This document shows, in pieces, positions 17,136 to 25,316 of a DNA stretch of 64,000 bases (positions are counted from its first letter, which is position 1; the number at the start of each line of letters is the position of its first letter). Location: assembly GCF_013389455.1 (NCBI RefSeq), contig NZ_CP058278.1, positions 806,001 to 870,000 of the forward strand, in the 5' to 3' direction. Under the pieces are notes generated by a model that did not search any database, was not told the DNA's origin, and saw only the letters and a program-made list of their open reading frames with translations. Made by a program: the position numbers and the translations under genes. Source of the DNA: Flavobacterium inviolabile (GTDB lineage: Bacteria; Bacteroidota; Bacteroidia; Flavobacteriales; Flavobacteriaceae).

Positions 17136-17582
17136 ATGAGTTTAGAATTCAAAATAAAGCGTTTTAACGAGCTTTCGCTTGTTGAGTTATATTCGGTATT
17201 GCAACTGCGCTCAGAGATCTTTGTAGTGGAGCAGGATTGCGTTTATCAGGACATTGACGGTAAAGACGACAAAGCCTTACACGTATTGGGAACTTTTAAC
17301 GGCGAATTGGTGGCTTATTGCCGGTTGTTTCAGCCGGGCGATTATTTTGCAGATGCTTCTATCGGAAGAGTAGTGGTTAAAGCAACCTATCGCGATAAAA
17401 AATGGGGACACAACCTGATCCGGGAAGCCATTAACGGAATTGCTGCCCGTTATAATGTTGCAGCCATAACCATTTCGGCACAGCTCTACCTGAAAAAGTT
17501 TTATGAATCCCACGGATTTGTAAAAGTATCGGAAGAATACCTGGAAGATAATATTCCGCATATCGAAATGCGGAAAGCATAA
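17136..17582 (+). CDS. elaA: ElaA-type GNAT acetyltransferase
   Basis: This 148-residue protein has the ElaA pattern: L-Y-S-V-L-Q-L-R-S-E-I-F-V-V-E-Q-D-C-V-Y-Q-D-I-D-G-K-D at about 18-44, then the acetyl-CoA-binding I-G-R-V-V-V region. A C-terminal F-Y-E-S-H-G-F motif completes the GNAT fold. The substrate is unknown. It follows the DUF4837 gene by 18 bp and meets the OmpA-like gene head-on, with a 4-bp gap and no visible terminator. Confidence 0.9.
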   Translation: MSLEFKIKRFNELSLVELYSVLQLRSEIFVVEQDCVYQDIDGKDDKALHVLGTFNGELVAYCRLFQPGDYFADASIGRVVVKATYRDKKWGHNLIREAINGIAARYNVAAITISAQLYLKKFYESHGFVKVSEEYLEDNIPHIEMRKA

Positions 17583-17586
17583 ATAG

Positions 17587-18405
17587 TTACACTTTTGTGA
17601 TAACCAGTTCCACGCGGCGGTCCTGATCGGGGCCGTTGCCCAATGGCTGTGTGTTGCCGTAACCTTTGAAGGTCATTCGTTTTTTATCGATCTTTTTCTG
17701 GATTAAAAACTTATATACGGCCTGTGCACGGTTATGGGATAACATCCTTTTTTTAGTATCCTTGTCTATCGCTTCTTTTTGAAAAGTAGGCGTACAGCAG
17801 ATATGCCCCTGTATTTCAAACTCTAAGTTTTTGTATTTGTGCAGTAGTTTGGCAATCCTTTCCAGTTCGTTTTTTGATTTTAAGGTCAGGCGGCTGCTGC
17901 CTTTATCGAAAAGGATTTTTTCAAGATAGATCCTGTCGCCAATTACCAGGTCGCTTTTAATCGTGGAATGAATACCCGGAATCGGTTTTAACGGAACCGG
18001 TTTGAAGTTCATCACAACATCCACGCGGCGGTTTTTCTGGCGTACTTCCGGAAGATTGTCAATAATATCATCATCGATAAGCACACGCCCTTTTCCTTCA
18101 ATGGTTACAATGATCTTGTTTTTGATACCCTTTTCAATCAGCTTGTTTTTGATCGTATTGGCACGATTGTTCGAAAGCTTATAGTTATAGGCATCTTTGC
18201 CGCGATCGTCGCAATAACCGTAAATCTGGATGCTTTCCACGCGGGTAGTATCGATGGCCTTGACGAAAGCCACCACATCGTTAGCCTGTTTTTCTTCTAA
18301 ATTAAATTTGTCGAATTCAAAATATACAGAATGAACAACTTCTTCCTGGGCGCTGATGAACTGCGTAATAAACAATAAAAGAAAAACAAACTTCGATAGT
18401 TTCAT
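17587..18405 (-). CDS. Protein with two tandem OmpA-like domains
   Basis: This 272-residue protein has a signal peptide ending about F-I-S-A-Q. It consists of two OmpA-like peptidoglycan-binding domains (about 24-132 and 155-271) and no beta-barrel. Domain 1 has Y-F-E-F-D-K, G-Y-C-D-D-R-G and N-R-R-V-D-V. Domain 2 has I-L-F-D-K-G-S-S-R-L, G-H-I-C-C-T-P and D-R-R-V-E-L. Domain 2 carries an insertion with two adjacent Cys where domain 1 has C-D-D-R-G. It probably anchors to murein. It starts 16 bp after kup stops and may share its transcript. Confidence 0.85.
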   Translation of the reverse strand: MKLSKFVFLLLFITQFISAQEEVVHSVYFEFDKFNLEEKQANDVVAFVKAIDTTRVESIQIYGYCDDRGKDAYNYKLSNNRANTIKNKLIEKGIKNKIIVTIEGKGRVLIDDDIIDNLPEVRQKNRRVDVVMNFKPVPLKPIPGIHSTIKSDLVIGDRIYLEKILFDKGSSRLTLKSKNELERIAKLLHKYKNLEFEIQGHICCTPTFQKEAIDKDTKKRMLSHNRAQAVYKFLIQKKIDKKRMTFKGYGNTQPLGNGPDQDRRVELVITKV

Positions 18406-18421
18406 AATGGCTAAGATTGGG

Positions 18422-20404
18422 TTACTTCCTTTCTTTAATTCTGGTTAAGCTTAAATCTTCCGGCGGGTGAATCACAATCGGGTATTGTTCGATTTTCACC
18501 GAGCTGCTGTCCAAACCGAAAGCCTGCTCTTCTGAAAGACTTATTTTTTTCAGGAAGAAATAGATGTCCAGGATAATTCTTTGGTACCAAGGGAAATCGT
18601 TGTCATACGATACAAATTTCTCAATTAATACAAATTTAAAATCACCCAGTACATTGTTTCTGTTTAAGGATTCATAACGGCTGGTAATATCAACCTCTCC
18701 GTTTTTCACCATATCCTGAACTACTTTTTTGAATAATAAATTAATACGCGGTGCCACACGGAAACCTAAGTAAAAGTCCACACGGATAATGTCGTCTTTT
18801 ACAATTTCGCGAACACGGTATTCCATTTCATACGGTTCATCCACAACATTCACGTGAATCAGCCAGTAGATGTCGGCTCTTTTCGGACGCTTCTGTAAAA
18901 TGGAATAGATAATTTTCGATTCGATTTCGTCACCATGGCTGGCATTGGTCATGTACACCAGGTGCGTTGCATATTTCGGAATGGAAAGGTCATTGCTCAA
19001 TTCTGAAATGACATTTTTGAATTTCCCGATTTTGACGAATTCGGTATAATCTTTTCGGATTTTTTTAGCGGTAAACCACGTAATCATGATGAAGGCCAGT
19101 AGTCCGGCAATAAATACGGATACATAACCGCCATGCGGGAATTTCTCAATATTGGCCAGGAAGAAAGAAATCTCAATGGTCAGATAAACAGAAACAACCA
19201 GAACGATAAATATTGGATTATAACGTTTTAAGACCATAAAGAATCCCAGCAGGATCGTGGTCATGATCATACACATTACGATCGCCAAACCGTAGGCCGC
19301 TTCCATATTTCCGGATTCTTTGAAGTGTACTACAATGAACACACAGCCAATGAATAACAGCCAGTTAATGGAAGGAATGTATAATTGTCCTTTTAATTCG
19401 GTTGGATATTTGATGCGCACTTTTGGCCATAAGTTCAGACGCATCGCCTCACTGATTAAAGTGAACGATCCGCTGATTAAGGCCTGGGAAGCTATAACGG
19501 CCGCCATTGTAGCAATCGCAATTCCGAATGGTAAAAACCAGTCCGGCATTACCAGATAGAAAGGATTTCCGGGATTGTTCGCGTTTCCGCTCAACTCGAT
19601 TAACGTACTTCCGGTATGCGAAATCAGGTAGGCACCTTGTCCGAAATAGTTGATAACCAGCATACTTTTTACAAAGATCCAGCTGATACGGATGTTTTTA
19701 ATTCCGCAATGTCCCAAATCACTGTATAAGGCTTCGGCTCCGGTGGTACAAAGGAAAACATAGCCTAAAACATAAAATCCTTCGTGATGTATTTTTAATA
19801 AATGAAAGGCATAATAAGGGTTAAGTGCTTTTAAAACAGCAACATTGCCCATTAGGTGAATGATACCCAGCGTTCCCAGCATTCCAAACCAAAGCAGCAT
19901 TAACGGGCCGAAAAATTTTCCAACCAGCTTGGTTCCGAATCGCTGAATAAAGAATAACGCAAATAAAATTCCAATTACAATCGGAATGGTATTCAGCTCC
20001 GGATTGTAGGTCCTTAATCCTTCAATGGCAGAAGAAACCGAGATGGGCGGGGTAATAATACCATCGGCCAGCAGGGCACTTCCCCCGAGGATAGCCGGCA
20101 CAATGAGCCAGCGTTTTTTTAGTTTTTTAACAAGGGTGTATAAGGAAAAGATTCCTCCTTCCCCTTTATTATCAGCACGTAATGTCAGGATTACGTATTT
20201 GAAAGTTGTCTGAATTGTCAGGGTCCAGAAAATACAAGAAATAGCACCAAGTACAACATCAGGATTTATTGCTTGTTTGCCAACGATGGCTTTCATTACA
20301 TATAACGGAGAAGTTCCGATATCTCCGTAAATGATTCCTAATGTTACAATTAAACCACCTAAAGTGACTTTGTTAAGGTGGTTACTGCTATGGGTAGAAC
20401 TCAC
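18422..20404 (-). CDS. kup: KUP-family potassium uptake protein
   Basis: This 660-residue protein has about 12 transmembrane segments followed by a cytoplasmic C-terminal domain, full length for KUP/HAK/KT potassium transporters. The N-terminal signature G-I-I-Y-G-D-I-G-T-S-P-L-Y-V is at about 23-36, followed by K-G-E-G-G-I-F-S-L-Y-T-L-V and A-D-G-I-I-T-P-P-I-S-V-S-S-A-I-E-G. Transport is probably driven by proton symport. It has an exact -7 element on the minus strand at 20426-20433. Confidence 0.97.
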   Translation of the reverse strand: MSSTHSSNHLNKVTLGGLIVTLGIIYGDIGTSPLYVMKAIVGKQAINPDVVLGAISCIFWTLTIQTTFKYVILTLRADNKGEGGIFSLYTLVKKLKKRWLIVPAILGGSALLADGIITPPISVSSAIEGLRTYNPELNTIPIVIGILFALFFIQRFGTKLVGKFFGPLMLLWFGMLGTLGIIHLMGNVAVLKALNPYYAFHLLKIHHEGFYVLGYVFLCTTGAEALYSDLGHCGIKNIRISWIFVKSMLVINYFGQGAYLISHTGSTLIELSGNANNPGNPFYLVMPDWFLPFGIAIATMAAVIASQALISGSFTLISEAMRLNLWPKVRIKYPTELKGQLYIPSINWLLFIGCVFIVVHFKESGNMEAAYGLAIVMCMIMTTILLGFFMVLKRYNPIFIVLVVSVYLTIEISFFLANIEKFPHGGYVSVFIAGLLAFIMITWFTAKKIRKDYTEFVKIGKFKNVISELSNDLSIPKYATHLVYMTNASHGDEIESKIIYSILQKRPKRADIYWLIHVNVVDEPYEMEYRVREIVKDDIIRVDFYLGFRVAPRINLLFKKVVQDMVKNGEVDITSRYESLNRNNVLGDFKFVLIEKFVSYDNDFPWYQRIILDIYFFLKKISLSEEQAFGLDSSSVKIEQYPIVIHPPEDLSLTRIKERK

Positions 20405-20425
20405 GATGTGAAATATTTAAAATCA

Positions 20426-20433
20426 CAAAATTA
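20426..20433 (-). promoter_or_regulatory. Promoter -7 element for kup
   Basis: On the minus strand TAATTTTG matches TAnnTTTG, 21 bp before the kup ATG. Confidence 0.5.
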
Positions 20434-20470
20434 TCATAAAAAACGAAAGTCATGCATAATTCTTTGAAAA

Positions 20471-22111
20471 TTAATTTTTAAGAATTTTGTTGTACTCGGC
20501 CGTATTATTCAATATTGCCTGTGCTTTAGTAATTTCGGCATTACTTTTCGTGTAATATTGGTACAATCCTTCCTTGTATTGATAACGTTTTATGATTTCA
20601 TCGGTGATGAGTTTTTTGATTTCCGTTTTGTTTTTTTCCAGTTCTTTTTCATCACTTCGCTGCAAAGCGGCTAAAAGCTGCTGGTATTCTGCAGTGATCG
20701 TTTCGTCTATTTTCTCTTTTTTGGCTGTTGCCAGTGTGTTTTTAAGCGCCAGTTCCGTTTCGGTATCAAATTCGAATTTCTCTTTTTTAAGAAAGGCTTT
20801 AAAATCGGCAAAATCGGTATCCGAAAAATTAGGAATGCTGGTACCCAGATTCGGATTTTTATAGTAGTACTGCGTTACATAATTAAAAATACCATCGTTT
20901 TTCAGTAAAGCATCAGCAATGGTACTTTGTTTGGTTTCGGCTAATTCCACATCGGGCTGAATACCGCCGCCATCATAAACCGTTCTTCCTTTTTTGGTTT
21001 TAAACGCATTGTACTGGCTGGCATCGGTGCGGATTGCTTTTCCGTTTTTGTCTTTTTTGGAATAGTCCAAAGCCTGGATGCATCTTCCGGATGGGGTGTA
21101 ATATCTTGAAATAGTTACTTTTACCTGAGTGCCATAGGTCAGATCCAACGGACGTTGCACCAAACCTTTACCAAAACTACGGGCACCCACCACCACCGCG
21201 CGGTCTAAATCCTGTAAGGCACCGGCAACAATTTCGGAAGCCGATGCACTGCGGCCGTCTACTAAAACAACCAGTGGAATTTCCAGATCAACAGGTGGTT
21301 TCTGGGTTTTATAGCTGTTATTGTGTTTTTCAATTTTCGATTTTGTCGTTACAATAATCTCATTCTGAGGAACAAAAAGATTACAGATGTTTACCGCTTC
21401 GTGCAGTAGTCCGCCCGGATTACCGCGCAGGTCCAGAACTATTTTTTTAGCACCCTGGCTTTTTAATTTTTCCAGTGCCTCTTTTGTTTCGGCCGAAGCT
21501 TTCGAATTGAATTGCGACAGCACGATATAACCGGTAGTATTATCGCTTAAAAGCGCATAAAACGGAACGGCTTTCAGTTCCACTTCATCCAAAACCAGCT
21601 GGGTGTTCATCAGTTTTCCCTGACGTTTGTACTGGATGTCGATTTTGGTGTTTTTGGTACCTTTCAATAATTGTGCGGCATCGTCTTTAAAATCAACCAG
21701 ATTTACATCGCCGATCTGAACAATTTCGTCACCGGCTTTTAAACCTGCTTTGTCTGCCGGAAAGTTTTTATACGGTTCGCGGATAATCAAACGACCGTCC
21801 TTACGGCTGATGTAGGCACCGATTCCGGTATATTCACCGGTCGAATTGATTTTGAATTTGGCAACGTCCTGTTCGTTAAAATAAACGGTATACGGATCCA
21901 GATCCAGTAGCATGTTCTTGATGGCTTTGTCCATCAGTTCTCCCGGATTGGTTTCATCAACATAGTTTTGGTTGACCGTTTTAAACAGGGTTGTGAAAAT
22001 TTCTATCTGCTTGGCAATTTCGAAGAAATCATCCCGGAAACTGGCACCAACAAATAAAAAACCTCCTGCCACTACAGGAATGATATATTTTTTCTTTAAC
22101 AGACTTAGCAT
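20471..22111 (-). CDS. S41-family C-terminal processing peptidase
   Basis: This 546-residue protein has an N-terminal hydrophobic anchor or signal (about 8-25), then a PDZ domain (about 90-165, with G-I-G-A-Y-I and K-A-G-L-K-A-G-D-E-I-V). The S41 catalytic domain has L-D-L-R-G-N-P-G-G-L-L, the serine region D-G-R-S-A-S-A-S-E-I-V-A-G-A-L (about 285-300) and the lysine region G-A-R-S-F-G-K-G-L-V-Q. It should process or degrade periplasmic proteins. Its start lies 3 bp after the DUF4349 stop, and the order rnpA-DUF4349-S41 suggests one transcript. Confidence 0.95.
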   Translation of the reverse strand: MLSLLKKKYIIPVVAGGFLFVGASFRDDFFEIAKQIEIFTTLFKTVNQNYVDETNPGELMDKAIKNMLLDLDPYTVYFNEQDVAKFKINSTGEYTGIGAYISRKDGRLIIREPYKNFPADKAGLKAGDEIVQIGDVNLVDFKDDAAQLLKGTKNTKIDIQYKRQGKLMNTQLVLDEVELKAVPFYALLSDNTTGYIVLSQFNSKASAETKEALEKLKSQGAKKIVLDLRGNPGGLLHEAVNICNLFVPQNEIIVTTKSKIEKHNNSYKTQKPPVDLEIPLVVLVDGRSASASEIVAGALQDLDRAVVVGARSFGKGLVQRPLDLTYGTQVKVTISRYYTPSGRCIQALDYSKKDKNGKAIRTDASQYNAFKTKKGRTVYDGGGIQPDVELAETKQSTIADALLKNDGIFNYVTQYYYKNPNLGTSIPNFSDTDFADFKAFLKKEKFEFDTETELALKNTLATAKKEKIDETITAEYQQLLAALQRSDEKELEKNKTEIKKLITDEIIKRYQYKEGLYQYYTKSNAEITKAQAILNNTAEYNKILKN

Positions 22112-22114
22112 TTT

Positions 22115-22942
22115 TTAAACTGATTTTTTCTTAAACCTTCTGCGAATGAAAACAAAAAGCAACACGAAAATAATGATAAATGGCCATACTTGCAGTAATC
22201 CCAGAAAGAAAGTTGAAATTCCAAAAAAGCCTTCCTTAAAAGAATTCCACATTTTACTGCCGTAAGATACCGTTGCACCGCTTTCGGAAGCATTGTTCGT
22301 GTACATTTCAATCGTTACCGTGCTCATTGCTACCCGGCTTTGCAGGTATTTTAGCTGCCCTTCTTTTGCCTCGATTTCCTCACGAACGGTTGCCAGCCCT
22401 TTTTCAATTTCAATTATTTCGGAAACCTTGGTGGCTTTGTTCAGCAATTCGAGATAGCGTTTTTCTAATGTTTTCTTGGTATTGATGCGGGATTCCACAT
22501 CAATATATTCTTCGGTAACATCGTCTGATGAAATCTCTTTCCGGTCAAAATGGGAAACACCCTGACCGATGTCGGTTATAAAAGCATCAAAAGCAGTATT
22601 CGGAATGCGGACGATGAGGTTGCGGTACACCGAACCGTAATCTTTTCCGGACACATCGTTTTGAATGGTGGCTTTGTATTTTACAATGGCTTTCTGAACA
22701 TCGGAAAAAGACTGGTTGAGGTTGGAAGTCTCAAACCGAAGATTGGCATTTTTAATGATTTTGGCTTCGATTTTAGTTTCTTCACCGGCACCGCCCGACT
22801 CGTTCTGCAGGGATGGTGCCATAGCAGCGGCAACAGGCGCTGCATCATATTCGGTCGCAGCAATTTGTTCAGAGCGCTGTTTTTGACAGCCAATGGTAAT
22901 TAGTAATAACGACAGGGCAACGATAATTCTTTTCATAAGCAA
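22115..22942 (-). CDS. DUF4349 lipoprotein
   Basis: This 275-residue protein has a lipobox (I-T-I-G-C, Cys about 19) and a DUF4349 domain. Typical features are N-A-N-L-R-F-E, S-S-D-D-V-T-E-E-Y-I-D-V-E-S-R-I, a long coiled coil (about 155-205) and a C-terminal membrane helix (about 243-265) followed by R-R-R-F-K-K-K. The function of the family is unknown. It sits between rnpA and the S41 peptidase on the same strand. Confidence 0.88.
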   Translation of the reverse strand: MLMKRIIVALSLLLITIGCQKQRSEQIAATEYDAAPVAAAMAPSLQNESGGAGEETKIEAKIIKNANLRFETSNLNQSFSDVQKAIVKYKATIQNDVSGKDYGSVYRNLIVRIPNTAFDAFITDIGQGVSHFDRKEISSDDVTEEYIDVESRINTKKTLEKRYLELLNKATKVSEIIEIEKGLATVREEIEAKEGQLKYLQSRVAMSTVTIEMYTNNASESGATVSYGSKMWNSFKEGFFGISTFFLGLLQVWPFIIIFVLLFVFIRRRFKKKSV

Positions 22943-23037
22943 TTGCTATTATTTGATATACAACGTAAAAGAGTATTTAAAAGTACACTTTTTGACGGAA
23001 TATTAAGCCAATAACACGATTGCTAAAACAATAAAAA

Positions 23038-23421
23038 TTATTGATCTGCCGGGTTGATCGTTGCAATGAACTTTTCGAAAAGCAGTATGGTTTTTTCGTT
23101 GATTTCCTGGTAAGTCAGGCGTTCTTTGGTTTGATACAGGAACATAAAAGCATAGGGTTTGTCTGTGTTTTCCAGCAACAGCTGCTTGTTGAGACGGTAC
23201 GTTTCCCGCAAAACCCTTTTAAAATAATTACGGTCCACCGCTTTTTTGAAATAGCGTTTGGAAACGGAAACACCCATTTTGATTTTCGTTTCCTGTTCTG
23301 ATTCCAGTGGGGTATAGACTAAGCGCAGCGGATATTTCGATACCGATTTCCCTTCAGAGAATAAAATATCGATGGTGTTTCTGCTTTTTAGTTTTTCCGA
23401 TTTCGGATAGGTGTTTTTCAT
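23038..23421 (-). CDS. rnpA: Ribonuclease P protein component
   Basis: This 127-residue basic protein matches RnpA, which assists the RNase P RNA in cutting tRNA 5' leaders. The signature region reads K-K-A-V-D-R-N-Y-F-K-R-V-L-R-E, a variant of the RNR motif, preceded by G-V-S-V-S-K-R. rpmH, its usual neighbour in Gram-positive and proteobacterial genomes, is absent. A promoter box lies 16 bp before the ATG. Confidence 0.95.
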   Translation of the reverse strand: MKNTYPKSEKLKSRNTIDILFSEGKSVSKYPLRLVYTPLESEQETKIKMGVSVSKRYFKKAVDRNYFKRVLRETYRLNKQLLLENTDKPYAFMFLYQTKERLTYQEINEKTILLFEKFIATINPADQ

Positions 23422-23437
23422 GTACGTAATTAAGTGG

Positions 23438-23445
23438 CAAAGTTA
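23438..23445 (-). promoter_or_regulatory. Promoter -7 element for rnpA
   Basis: On the minus strand TAACTTTG matches TAnnTTTG, ending 16 bp before the rnpA ATG. Confidence 0.6.
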
Positions 23446-23469
23446 CGAAGGGAATCACAGAAATAAAAA

Positions 23470-23490
23470 GCCTTTCTTCAAAAGAAAGGC
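23470..23490 (-). terminator. Intrinsic terminator after the patatin gene
   Basis: Nine-base arms GCCTTTCTT and AAGAAAGGC have a 3-nt loop. On the minus strand they are followed by CTTTTTATTT, 7 bp after the patatin stop. Confidence 0.88.
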
Positions 23491-23496
23491 CGGAAC

Positions 23497-24534
23497 TTAT
23501 TTATTCTTAATTAGTTTTTTGGCAATTTCATGCAGTGCGTCCCGGTTTTGGTCCACAAAAAACAAACCAGCCTGGATGAGTTCGTAGATGTTTTTCTTGG
23601 AAGTATCGTCCATTTCGGATGAAGCATTTTTGAGTTGCGGCATTAAACGGTAATAGTTTTTCCGATTTCTGGGACCCAGGGTTTCATACATTTTTGTCAG
23701 GTGATAATCCACTGTTTCCACATTGGCAGACAACAGCATATCGATCAAAGGAGCGATCCATTTTATCTTTCCGGCATTTTCAAACTTTTCAAACGTATAA
23801 GGTTTGTGTACTTCGCCGGTTCCTACCGAAACAATGATCATGTCGTTTATAGCGGGATAATCCGGTTTTTTGTCATCGGACAAAACTTTTGAAAAAGCGA
23901 TCTTGCGCGCTTCCGCATAAGCACAAAGTGCCGGATTGTTTGCATATACGCCGCCATCGATCAGCACAAACTCCTGACCGTACAGGGATTTTATTTTTGC
24001 CGGCTCGAAATAGGTCGGTGCGGCACTGGTGGCCCGGCAAACATCTTTTACATAAAAATTTTCCAGACTGGAATGCGCTTCATGGCTGGCAAAGAATTTG
24101 GCTTTGCGCTGACCGATGTCGTATGAAGTGATCAGGCAGGGTTTGATAAAATCTTTTATTTCCAGGTTACCGAAGACTTCTTCCAGCTGTTTTTCGAGAT
24201 TTTTCTGCGAGATTTTTTCATTAAACAAACCAAAAGGATTGATCGCGTGTTCCCAAAGGGAAACATTGAAAATACTTTCTCCTTTTTTAGCATACAGATC
24301 CAGAGCGGCTTCCACCGAAAATTTTGCCTTTTTGTTTTTATCCGGAAAGAGCAGGATAGAAGTCAGCAATCCACCGGTGCTGCTTCCGGCAATAAGGTCA
24401 AAGTAATCACCCAGCCTGGCTGTGGGGCTGTCGAGCTTCTGTAATTCTTCTTCGATATATTTTAAGATGACACAGGTGATGATTCCCCGGATTCCTCCTC
24501 CGTCCAGACTTAATATTCTTATCTTTTTAGACAT
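23497..24534 (-). CDS. Patatin-like phospholipase
   Basis: This 345-residue cytoplasmic protein has a complete patatin active site. The oxyanion hole is D-G-G-G-I-R-G at about 11-17, the nucleophile is Ser52 in G-S-S-T-G, and the catalytic Asp193 lies in D-G-G. It should hydrolyse acyl esters of phospholipids. It has no signal peptide. It lies 60 bp after an M15 peptidase gene on the same strand with no terminator between. Similar stand-alone patatins occur in metabolism and, with a nucleotide cyclase, in CBASS defence; no cyclase gene is nearby. Confidence 0.9.
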   Translation of the reverse strand: MSKKIRILSLDGGGIRGIITCVILKYIEEELQKLDSPTARLGDYFDLIAGSSTGGLLTSILLFPDKNKKAKFSVEAALDLYAKKGESIFNVSLWEHAINPFGLFNEKISQKNLEKQLEEVFGNLEIKDFIKPCLITSYDIGQRKAKFFASHEAHSSLENFYVKDVCRATSAAPTYFEPAKIKSLYGQEFVLIDGGVYANNPALCAYAEARKIAFSKVLSDDKKPDYPAINDMIIVSVGTGEVHKPYTFEKFENAGKIKWIAPLIDMLLSANVETVDYHLTKMYETLGPRNRKNYYRLMPQLKNASSEMDDTSKKNIYELIQAGLFFVDQNRDALHEIAKKLIKNK

Positions 24535-24594
24535 GGCTTTTACGCTGTTAAGTTTCCTCCAAATAGTGGGGATTTATGTGTAGCTAAAGTATTA

Positions 24595-25071
24595 TTAAAG
24601 GACAACATATCCGCTTTTATCCTGTTTCAATTTTGATAATTTTTTCCAATCGTTATAACCGCGTTTATCAAAATGCGGCAGGTCTTTGAATTTTTTCCAG
24701 TTACCGCCCCATTCCCAACCGTGTTTGGCAAAAATGCGGACACATTCGTACCAGTCGGAAATGGTATCGTTGTCCCAGTCTTTTACTGTATCCCAGGAAG
24801 CCGTTTTGCCGTCAATGATTAAACAAATATCTACTGCAAAGCCATAATTGTGAATGGACTGCCCACCTTTGGCATTGGTGACTTTTTTTCCGGGAACGGT
24901 TCGCCCGATGGCGTATAGATCGTTTTGTTCCTTTACCGTGCGCAATCCCTGTGTGATCCTGATTTTTGCCCTGCCGGTGAGTTGCTTGTCGCATTCCTGT
25001 ATGATTTTCGTCATTTCCTCCCTGACAAAAGGATGTAGTTTTTCAATGCGCTGTTGGGTAGCTTTGTCCAT
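24595..25071 (-). CDS. M15-family peptidoglycan peptidase, endolysin-like
   Basis: This 158-residue protein has the M15 zinc peptidase signature S-I-H-N-Y-G-F-A-V-D-I (about 81-91), the later W-E-W-G-G-N-W and the second ligand region P-H-F-D-K. These match L-Ala-D-Glu / D-Ala-D-Ala peptidases such as phage endolysins and CwlK. No signal peptide or membrane segment is visible, unusual for a cell-wall enzyme unless it is phage-derived or released by another route. It is upstream of, and probably co-transcribed with, the patatin gene. Confidence 0.85.
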   Translation of the reverse strand: MDKATQQRIEKLHPFVREEMTKIIQECDKQLTGRAKIRITQGLRTVKEQNDLYAIGRTVPGKKVTNAKGGQSIHNYGFAVDICLIIDGKTASWDTVKDWDNDTISDWYECVRIFAKHGWEWGGNWKKFKDLPHFDKRGYNDWKKLSKLKQDKSGYVVL

Positions 25072-25246
25072 GGTTTTTTGGTTTTAGTCTTTTTGGTGGT
25101 ATAAAATTAAAAGAAAAAAGCGAACACAAACCGGAAGTGGCCGGTTTTGTCCGTCGGCACAGGCGCTATCAGCATAAACAAGTTGAAACGTCTAAATAAA
25201 GGCGTTTGCGCTTGTAAAATCCGGTGTCCGGACAATTCCGGGTATT

Positions 25247-25305
25247 AACAATAAAAGCGGCTCTAAGGCCGCTTTTATTGTTATTAAGGCTTCCGTAGCG
25301 GAAGC
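25247..25305 (-). terminator. Two tandem hairpins downstream of the M1 peptidase gene
   Basis: Read on the minus strand, a 7-bp stem (GCTTCCG/CGGAAGC, 25289-25305) comes first. A long 15-bp stem with 6-nt loop (25247-25282, arms with the core AAAAGCGGC) follows. Both lie within 70 bp of the M1 stop and probably end transcription. Confidence 0.7.
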
Positions 25306-25316
25306 TTTGGTATTGG

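Noticed and set aside
18846..18861. CACGTG-centred palindrome inside kup as a fifth parS site
   Set aside because: It differs from the parS consensus at four of 16 positions. Other CACGTG hexamers (near 1395, 33773 and 59470) are worse.
23497..24534. Patatin as a CBASS effector
   Set aside because: No CD-NTase/cyclase, HORMA or Cap gene is within reach. The neighbours are an M15 peptidase and housekeeping genes.
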